Of a stretch of 64,000 bases of DNA, positions 56,096 through 64,000 are shown in pieces. Source of the DNA: Daucus carota subsp. sativus (lineage: Eukaryota > Streptophyta > Magnoliopsida > Apiales > Apiaceae). Position 1 is the first letter of the stretch, and the number at the start of each line of letters is the position of its first letter. Both the position numbers and the translations under genes were made by a program. The notes beneath the pieces are model-generated. The model saw nothing but the letters and a program-made list of their open reading frames with translations, did no database searches and had not been told where the DNA came from. The stretch covers positions 42,309,598-42,373,597 of the forward strand of contig NC_030385.2 of the NCBI RefSeq assembly GCF_001625215.2, given 5' to 3'.

Positions 56096-58130
56096 ATGGA
56101 GCTGTATGAAGAAGAAACATCTTCCCCGTTGAGCCCGAACGGGCAGTACTTAACCACCTCAGCCTTGTGCCTCACTGTTCTCGTCGTCTTCGAGTTCCAA
56201 GCTCCTATTCATGACTTGCAAATCAATTCTATGCTCCGGACTCTCTTTGTACCCACTAACCGTCGCTTTTCCTCTGTTGTGGTATTTTCTTTTTGTTTTT
56301 TCGTCTTTCGGTGTTTCTGAAAAGAGTAGTGCTAGGTGCACATAATTGTGTAGAGAATTTTTGTACATAATGACGTGGCAAGTGATGTGGTGGGTTTTAA
56401 TTGGGATTGTTGATGTAAATGCAGGGACCCATTCCAATTAAAACCATCACATGTCATTATGTACATGTTTTTTTTTACACAATTATGTGCATTAAGCATT
56501 TTTTTCTGAAAATAAGTACTTATTTATCGGAATAATGAAATGAAAATAATACAGGTCGGAGAAAAGGACGGTGTAAAGAAATGGAAGAGAGTCGACGTCG
56601 ATGTCAAGGAACATGTTAAGGTTCCCGTAATCCCCACGGGAAAATCACCGAATTATCACGAAAAATATCTGGTCGAATATTTATCGAATATATCTTTAGA
56701 GCCGCTTCCAGAGCACCGACCACTCTGGGAAGTCCACGTGTTTCCTTACCCTACTCTCCATGCAGCCGGAACCCTCATCTTCAAGCTCCACCATGCACTC
56801 GGCGATGGCTATTCTTTCTTGGGAGCTTTTCTGTCTATGATGAAGCGAGCCGATGATCCGTCTCTTTCTGTGTCGTTTCCCTCGTTCCGGTCATCAAATT
56901 CCATTCCAAAATCTCTGCAGGCCGGGTATCATAATAATGTTAGAAGGTTTTTTAAATGTGTGCCTCGAATGTCATCGTGGATTTTCAACACTGTCAAAGA
57001 TTTTGGATGGAGTGTGTTGAAGAGCAGCGTGCTTAAGGATGATTTGTCACCGATTCGGTCTGGAGACGACGTTGGGCTGGAGCTTCTTCCCATGGATATG
57101 AGTGCTATGGAGTTTTCTTTGGATCAGATCAAAAAAATCAAGACCAGTCTTAAAGTGGTAATACGTACATGCTCCATTTGTTTTAAAATATAGGTCGTTT
57201 TATGTCTTTTGTCTGCATAGTTAAAATTATTATTTTTAATTTTTTTTTTTCTGAATAAAAATATATGATACATAAAGTTGCATGATGTCTAAAATGTCAC
57301 CAGACTGTGAATGATGTGGTCACGGGAGTGATCCTACTGGGAACTCGGTTGTACATGGAAAGCAAAGAGAAGAACTCTGGCGACTCGAATTCAACTGCAA
57401 TGGTGCTGCTTAACACCAGGAACATGGAAGCAGCTGGTTCAATGCCATGGGGCAATCACTTTGGTTTCTTGCCACTTCAGCTACCTAAACTAAGTAACAC
57501 TTCACCTGATCATGATCCCTCCCTCGATTTCAATCCCCTTGATTTTGTCTACGAGACACACCGTGTAATCAAACGAAAGAGAAACAATCCAGCTGCTTTC
57601 CTCACCGGTGCATTACTTGATTTTGCTAGAGAAATTAGAGGTCCTAAGGTACGTACGTCTATATACTTTGTGAAATGCTACGTCCACAGAAAGCGATACC
57701 AGGAGTACTTAATAATTTATTGTGATACATTTACGAGACAGACGCCAGCTAGATTCATATATAAGGCAATGTCGAATACCAGCATGGGCATCAGCAGCTT
57801 AATTGGACCAACAGAGCAAGTAACTTTGCGTGATCATCCCATCAGTGGATTGTACTTTCTTGTGGCAGGTGTTCCTCAGGTCATAAAAATCCGATACTTC
57901 CCAGAACTTCTGCATATTACAAAATTGATTACTGAGTTTTCTAAAGAATTTCCACCAATTTGATTGTTTGATTGAATGGATTGCAGAGTCTTAGAGTATC
58001 GGTACTGAGCTATATGGGGAAGCTGAGAATCGCCTTTGCAGTGGAGAAAGATTTCATCGACATGGAAAAGCTCAAGGCCTGCGTCGAAACTGCATTTGTC
58101 ACTGTGTCCAAAGCTGCAATTCATTCTTAA
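56096..58130 (+). CDS. Wax ester synthase/diacylglycerol acyltransferase, WSD-type
   Basis: Acyltransferase esterifying fatty alcohols (wax esters) or diacylglycerol with acyl-CoA; plant WSD1-like enzymes act at the ER or plasma membrane in cuticle lipid synthesis. Exons 56096-56281, 56555-57157, 57304-57648, 57742-57879 and 57987-58130 are all phase 0 and give 471 residues, close to Arabidopsis WSD1. N-terminal condensation-like domain: PLSPNGQYLTTSALCLTVLV and the catalytic HHALGDG at about 141-147, with the second His as general base. Supporting motifs: EPLPEHRPLWEVHVFP, NDVVTGVILLGTRLYM, MPWGNHFGFLPLQLP. The C-terminal domain contains SSLIGPTEQVTLRDHPISGL and VSVLSYMGKLRIAFAVEKDF. The start at 56096 is the first ATG after the TATA-like box. 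Intron 1 contains an M2 MITE. No defect seen. Confidence 0.93.
56324..56503 (+). mobile_element. Mutator-like MITE, family M2, in intron 1 of the WSD gene
   Basis: 180 bp starting GAGTAGTGCTAGGTGCAC. It is flanked by TTCTGAAAA at 56315-56323 and 56504-56512. The sister at 31671-31848 is in the other orientation. Confidence 0.85.
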
Positions 58131-59027
58131 AATTCATATATACAGTATCTGTCACTACTTGCTGAAGAGTGAAGTAGTTTTACTTATCTGAACAAGACGG
58201 GGAGTAAAATAGCTTTTATATCCCCTAATTAAGCTGCATCCAAAATTCACCTTGTATTATGTAATATGTGCATTGTGATTATATATAGAACCAAAAATAT
58301 AATGTCATATATGATATATACCTACGTACGTTCATCTCAGAATCGGCCATGCATGGTTATAAAATTTTCGATGTTTGTTGTACTATGAAATGCAATAAAT
58401 GGGTTCGTTCTGCTTCATTCTCCAGAGGTTTGGCCCCTATTCAGTCTAATCCCTATTAGTAAGAAAAGAGAGATCCCAATATAAATTCAAATCGGTTTAC
58501 AAAATAGGATACTGCTACATAAATATCGATAATATCAGAGAAAAATCTGTTTTGTTAAATATCCACTTTACTACTAATAAAACTCATTCACTTGATTGTT
58601 ACTCTTTACGTTCTTCTCATACAATTATTTTTTGCTATTTGACACGTATCGTAAAACTCTAGCTTATTTTTTAAAACTTTTTTTATTAAAATTAAATATT
58701 ATATTTCTGTTCAGAGTATTTTTTTTAAAATAATCCATAAAATTATATTTTATAAGAGGTTTAAAATGCGTCGAAACCTCCATCCGAACCTGGGCACGGA
58801 GGGAGTGATAGCTGGTAAAAAGACAACAATTTTTCACTCAGAATAAAAAATAAGAAGTGACTATGCTCTTAAAAATAGCATTTTCATTGGGTGTACTAAT
58901 ATCAATGTTGAGGATAACTTTATCCTATCGACAGTACAGATGAGCAGAGTAGCCTTATCATCTTCCATATATAGTTAAGGTAGAAGTAGTAAGTTTGAGT
59001 ATATAGTTAAAGAACTAGCATTGAGCA
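58131..59027. other. WSD 3' flank and upstream region of the next gene
   Basis: 58602-58805 looks like a degraded Stowaway: TACTCTTTACGTTC at the left, GCACGGAGGGAG at the right, with the right TA mutated. The rest is AT-rich. Confidence 0.4.
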
Positions 59028-59525
59028 ATGGCAGTAGTCTATGCAGAACAAGAACAAGCCATAACTCAATCTGCATTTACTTCACAACCCCCAAGATTTT
59101 CCATAAGATTTATGAGCAAAAGAACAACATGGGTAATTCTTTTCATTTTTGTATCTGTCATGCTCTTATCTTCTTCTTGGAACCTCCTCAACTCTGTATC
59201 TTTTTGGTATGATTCTTCGGTTTCAACCCCATCAGACTCACCTCTGTGGCCGGCAATTTATGCGTCGATGGCGCTGGGGCTGATCCTTGGCCTTGTTGCA
59301 TTGCTGGCTGCCTTGGCCGTGCTGGTTCCGGAGACTCTCATGGTCTGGATCACAGTGCTTGTTTTGTTGAATTTTTGTAGGATGCCTGGGAAAACTTTGG
59401 TGCTTGAAGGGAAGAAGCTGACTGGTGAGATGGCTTGTGTTGTGTTGAAAGTTCTGATTAGAGAAGGCAAGTTTTTTGTAGCTGTTTGTGCTGTTTTAGC
59501 CTTTGGGTTACTTTGCTCTTGTTAG
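59028..59525 (+). CDS. Small multi-pass membrane protein, unknown function
   Basis: Intronless frame of 165 residues. The N-terminal ~30 residues are polar with a basic stretch (RFSIRFMSKR). Hydrophobic segments lie at about 33-52 (TTWVILFIFVSVMLLSSSW), 73-103 (AIYASMALGLILGLVALLAA, LAVLVPE), 104-118 (TLMVWITVLVLLNF) and 148-164 (FFVAVCAVLAFGLLCSC). A conserved-looking hydrophilic loop, GKTLVLEGKKLTGEMA, stands between the last two. I believe similar unnamed transmembrane proteins exist in other plants, but I recognise no domain. No signal peptide. The start is supported by the MAVVYAEQEQ context and the upstream in-frame region. Confidence 0.75.
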   Translation: MAVVYAEQEQAITQSAFTSQPPRFSIRFMSKRTTWVILFIFVSVMLLSSSWNLLNSVSFWYDSSVSTPSDSPLWPAIYASMALGLILGLVALLAALAVLVPETLMVWITVLVLLNFCRMPGKTLVLEGKKLTGEMACVVLKVLIREGKFFVAVCAVLAFGLLCSC

Positions 59526-59819
59526 GAATTTCTAACAACATTTACCATGATCAGCTTCTAATTTCTTGTCATAGTTTTACATAAATGAAATAGTTAAAGA
59601 AGTCACGTCCTGACAAACAAACAATTGTTATAACATATCATACATCGTTTAATAAATTAAGTACGGAATTAGTGGATACGTTGTGTTCACGCAGAAAAAC
59701 TAGCAATAACAGGCTAAAACTAGTAATAACAGTACATACAATCCGATTAAAATGAAAGACTAATATAAGTAACAAACATAACATACGCATTATTCTTCTA
59801 ACATGAGGTGAAGCAGAAT
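59526..59819. other. Convergent 3' flanks
   Basis: Spacer between the membrane-protein gene and the convergently transcribed TPC1. Nothing else recognised. Confidence 0.4.
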
Positions 59820-62800
59820 TTAAGCATTATCGGCACATTGTGCATGCTGATCCAACTCCGAGCTCAACATATGATGAAGCAGCATTTCAACTCTCTGACT
59901 TCGCGTTTTAGTTCCAGCAGAACGTCGCCTTGTCTCCTTTCCTTCACCTTCGTCGTCCTTGTCACGACATTTCTCTGCATCTTCAATCTCCATTTCGGCA
60001 AAGAAAGCCTCCAAGACAAATGCCACTACCAAATTCAGAAGCAGTAGAATAGTTACCAGATAAAAGCTGACAAAGTATATGTAAGACCAAGCTGATGTCA
60101 ACTCTCTGTAGCTCTGCATCCATGCTTGCCAATTTCCCATTACTAACAAATTAAACAGCGTCACCATTCCACTTGGGTAGTCGTTAAAATTGAAAAGTAG
60201 ATAGTCATTATCTGCAAGGTCCGTCTCTGACAAATGAGGGTTTCCACTATTTACCAACCCACCAAAGATTTGCACCCCCAATGAGCAATACATGCATAGC
60301 ACGCAGAATATAGTACCCAAGTAAGGCATTAAACTTGGTATAAGAGTGAGGAATGTGGCAACAAAAGCTCGGTAACGACGGACAAAAGTCAAGAGCCTTA
60401 TCAGTCTCAACATTCTTACAATAAGAAGATAGCGAATCCATTCCCCATTTGAGAGAAATGGCAATCCTTTGGGAGACACAAAAGTTGTGGTTTCAACCAC
60501 AACAATGACCACAGTTACAATGAAGTCAAAACGGTTCTGGCCATCCTTCCAATAGTTTTCGAACCCATATGAGTACACTTTTAATGCCATTTCCAGGAAA
60601 TACAACCACCCAAAGACAAACTCAAGCTGTTGCCAGAAATTCTGCCCAGTGCTGTCTTGTATGTCAAGAGTTGTTTCAATAACAACAGCAACAAGATTCA
60701 GCAACAAAATGAAGATTACCACGTATTCGAATTTGGGGTCACGGACAAAGGATTTTAACTTCTCAGATAAGGTTGCCCTATAGAATGGGAATTTCTCTAA
60801 CCAGGGCAGGGAATCCTCCTTTTGGAACCTAAGTGCTATGGCATTACAAATATCAGTGAATTCCAGAAAATTAATCCTGAAGTCATGGCTATCATCCAAC
60901 TCATCAAATATCAACCCAAAATCTTCTTCTGAGATATCTGGTAATGTCCTATAGCTACCTAGTTCTTTAAACAAGTTAACACATTCTTCTTTCTTCAAAT
61001 AATTGGATTTATCACTATCTATAAGATCGAATGCCTTTCTTAAAATCCCTGTCCTTATACGATCCTTTGCAACAACCTGTTTAACTAGCTGACCCTTGAA
61101 GCTATCGTACACAACGGCAAGAATCAAGTTGGTGACAAAGTATACACCCAAGAGCACATACAGAATGAAAAAAAGGGAATACCAACGTGATGCTTTGTAT
61201 GCAGGAATCCAGACATCAGGATTGTTGGATGTGGTAAATAAGATAAACATATGATATATTGTTGAAGTGTATGAGGTAAACAATGTCGTTCCTTGTACTG
61301 TATCCTCAAATATGACATATGCTAACCAACTCGAGAACAGCAAAAATAGAAGTCCTAGAAGCTGCAAAGACATACATATACTGATGAATTTACAAATGAA
61401 GCCAATAAAACTCTATAACAATTAACAAGAATATGTGAAACTTAAACAGCTTCTGGTATTCAATACAACATTGCAACCTTACTGATAAAGGAAGACAGCA
61501 ATAGTACAATCTAATATAGAGATGTAGTGTAAACGTACCAAAACATTAATATATGTAACCATCATTCCAGCAAGGACAACTAAGGTCTCTCGTAGATCCC
61601 TGAAGTAAATAACAATATTAGAAATTTATGCAATCTTTATCTGTATCAGGTATGCTTGAGTGTGCCGGAGTTCTGTAAAGATGCTTAAAAGGCACATTCA
61701 ACCACTTCTACTTCATGCCCATATTTAAATTTTAAATAAACTTTGTTCCAGGAAATTGTTTTATAGCAGCACATCAGCAACTTCGTTAGAGACAGGCACT
61801 TGGTAGACTAGATGAAATTTATATTGCATGATCAAGTACAACGATATTGAAGGCTCTAAGTTTTCACTTATTTTGTCTTAAATGTTCTTGAAACATGTTC
61901 TGGTTTATAATTTCACATTTTTGAAGAACTTGTAAGAAAAATCAATTGTTTATGAAGGTATCATTGTAATACGAAACTTGCTAATACCATATTTGATATG
62001 TATCTTCTAAATAAGCAGATGCTTCAGATTTCTAAGACAAGTTAATAAATGTAGGGTCTAAATAAGTACAAAGTATAATATTCTCAACTTTTCTTAAGTA
62101 TACGATGCAATGGTGAATACTTTCGTTTGTGTGTTTGAGACTGTCAGATCATATCACTAACCTGACGTTCAGAATGAGAAAAACAACCCGGACATAAGGC
62201 GCTATTCTGAATGGAAGAGAATAGAATGCCAACGGAGATAGATAAAGCACATAAACAATGACATCAGCAACCAGAATTAGAAGGAAAATGATCTGAGAAG
62301 TCAATAAAAGGTACACAAAATGTTAGACAGGGGTTTTCTTTTTTGAGAGAAAGCAAAACCACCAAAAAATCACAGAAGCCATAAAGTCGAGTTCAAATTT
62401 CCATCACCTACAATATAGTGGATCTTTATTCGACCAAAATTTGCTTTGATTAAAGAAGACATAATTTGGTAGGATAAATGTTTTCACAAGTTTTTGCACA
62501 CCTTAAAACCATACAATTCTGTAAAAGCATAATATGACCAAAGAAAGAATATTACTATTGATACAAAAATGTCTATCATCATAATTTGTATTCCCCTTTA
62601 CCTTGTAGAGCATGAAGTAATTGATCAATCATGCAAATTAGTACGTTTGAAATCTTCTTCATCCTACTCTAAACACTACTATCAAAGAATTAAAATTTGT
62701 CAGTAATCTGTAAGTCGACTTCTTAACATATGGCCCACATACAATGATGATTAAATTTTAAATTAAGCATGACGTGGAAATATAGTTCTCTTTTTATTTT

Positions 62801-63607
62801 AAACTGTCCAACTCATCCTCAGCTTAGAGCAAGACTTCAATTGACTCAGGTGATGATTGCCCGTTTATCTCAAAATTTATCACAAACACGACAATACATT
62901 TAGATGATAATTATCTTTACTTACTTAAGTAAATCAATGACAAAAAAAATTTCACTTCACACTACAAAAGAAATTTCCCATATGATTTTTCTTAAATGAA
63001 GGACTCCGATTTTAACCTTTTTTTTTTGGTAATTCGTGTTTCTTAGCTATCATTGTACCACAAACTAACAACACATGCAACGAAGACTATAGGGCACACT
63101 ATTTTTAACAGCGGTTATACAAATCTTGTGAACTTATATATTTGGCCAAATCGTTTATATTATGTAAGCAAGGTAAGTACCTAGGTCTTCCACTCTGCTG
63201 CAGTCAACTTAATCAATGGTGACTCATAACTAATCTTATATGTCACATTAATCATAAAATGGATTACACCTGGTTTGACACTCAAATACAATATTTCGGA
63301 TAATCCAGTTTAACAATGTTCACTTAAACTTCATTGTGTAATCACATATGTATATCGTGACTCTGTTATTTCAAATAAGTGTTTTGAAAGAATATATACT
63401 CATGTATCACAAAGTTGATAATATCAAACTAATCAAAGAATGCAAAACATAATGAGATTAAAAATAAAAATAAATATAAAATCTGTGGGAGCATCATAGA
63501 GGAGTACTTACCTTTAGTTTATTAAGATGACTTTTCCAGTATATCTTAAACCCTTCATATAAAATTGGGAAGAACATATGTGCCACGAGAATAAGAAGAG
63601 TAACTCC
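59820..63607 (-). CDS. TPC1: Vacuolar two-pore cation channel TPC1, C-terminal ~609 residues (5' end beyond window)
   Basis: Slow-vacuolar, voltage- and calcium-gated cation channel of the tonoplast. Exons in window: 63607-63512, 62292-62162, 61599-61539, 61361-59820, joined in frame. The sequence begins within domain I ([20 protein letters not shown]). Then come S3-S6 of repeat I with pore [11 protein letters not shown], a cytosolic linker with two EF-hands ([13 protein letters not shown] and [12 protein letters not shown]), and repeat II with voltage sensor [18 protein letters not shown] and pore [10 protein letters not shown]. The basic C-terminus ([15 protein letters not shown]) ends [20 protein letters not shown]. 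By comparison with Arabidopsis (733 residues) about the first 130 are outside. Luminal calcium-sensor positions differ from Arabidopsis (see findings). More than 80% of the visible protein is in one 1.5-kb last exon. Confidence 0.95.
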
Positions 63608-64000
63608 CTACAAGAACAGAAAACTGGAAACTTATTGGTAGTAGGGACTTACACACACATAGGGTTAACTCTCATTAGTTGCAAACAACAATATGAAACC
63701 TCAATAAGTAATGTTAGAAGCATAAGTCCATTTAAAATCTTTTTAGTATATATAACAGGCACAAAACTAGAAATAAGGATGACAGTTTTCCCTGGCTCAA
63801 TAACATATGAAGGAGTGAGGGATACCAAAGAGCAAATACAGTCAATTAATGGGATTGCACTATAAAGCCTTGATTTTTCTTACTGGTTCAATTTATGGCA
63901 CCATATTACCTCATATTTATTTAAACTATTTTGGATAAGCATTGAGCTTTACTATCACTGCGATGAACGATTAACACAGACACGCTCATATGGATATCAA

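Noticed and set aside
1-64000. tRNA, rRNA, CRISPR, bacterial operon or integrated plant virus
   Set aside because: None seen on reading both strands. No cloverleaf-compatible A/B boxes, no repeat-spacer array, and no viral replicase or movement domains. Short structured RNAs cannot be excluded by eye.

Overview
The window is nuclear DNA from a flowering plant, very probably a eudicot and perhaps an asterid; I cannot name the species. The evidence is GT-AG introns in plant-type genes, AT-rich spacers, a Ty1/copia element primed by initiator tRNA-Met, and dense MITEs (Stowaway, Harbinger, Mutator-like, hAT, CACTA, Helitron). No prokaryotic or organellar features, tRNAs, rRNAs or CRISPR arrays were seen.

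Layout: 1-4585 (-) is the 5' part of an ARP-type AP endonuclease with a SAP domain and a probable plastid transit peptide. 4600-14400 is a transposon graveyard: Harbinger elements, one containing a fold-back MITE, three duplicated exon-like blocks, a LINE fragment split by a MITE, and a Helitron. 14450-17875 (+) is sterol delta8-delta7 isomerase (HYD1), followed by a RING-H2 protein (18694-19110, +) and a CASP-like membrane protein (22580-23752, +). 24197-29528 is a young, nearly complete Ty1/copia retrotransposon.

29680-40454 (-) is a local family of three C1-type (DC1) cysteine/histidine-rich genes. One looks intact and two are broken, by a 7-bp duplication in one and by a hAT insertion plus a 5-bp deletion in the other. 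The same area holds an orphan DC1 leader copy, two copies of the 3' end of the neighbouring SNF2 gene, Stowaway elements, a 1-kb hAT element and a Mutator-like MITE nested in its own relative. 44257-51719 (-) is the full SNF2 ATPase gene (SWITCH 2/CHR9 type, 8 coding exons).

53568-54286 (+) is an early-nodulin-like phytocyanin with a frameshift. 56096-58130 (+) is a wax ester synthase/DGAT (WSD-type) gene in five exons. 59028-59525 (+) is a small multi-pass membrane protein. 59820-63607 (-) is the 3' four-fifths of the vacuolar two-pore channel TPC1, running off the right edge.

These are ordinary, functionally unlinked plant genes and do not form a pathway. ARP and CHR9 are both DNA-repair or chromatin factors, and TPC1 is a vacuolar cation channel. 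I found no convincing new biological system. The most interesting items are TPC1 luminal calcium-sensor substitutions, a chimera of the SNF2 3' exon with a DC1 promoter, a GC-AG intron and possible dual start in ARP, and well-resolved nested transposon histories.
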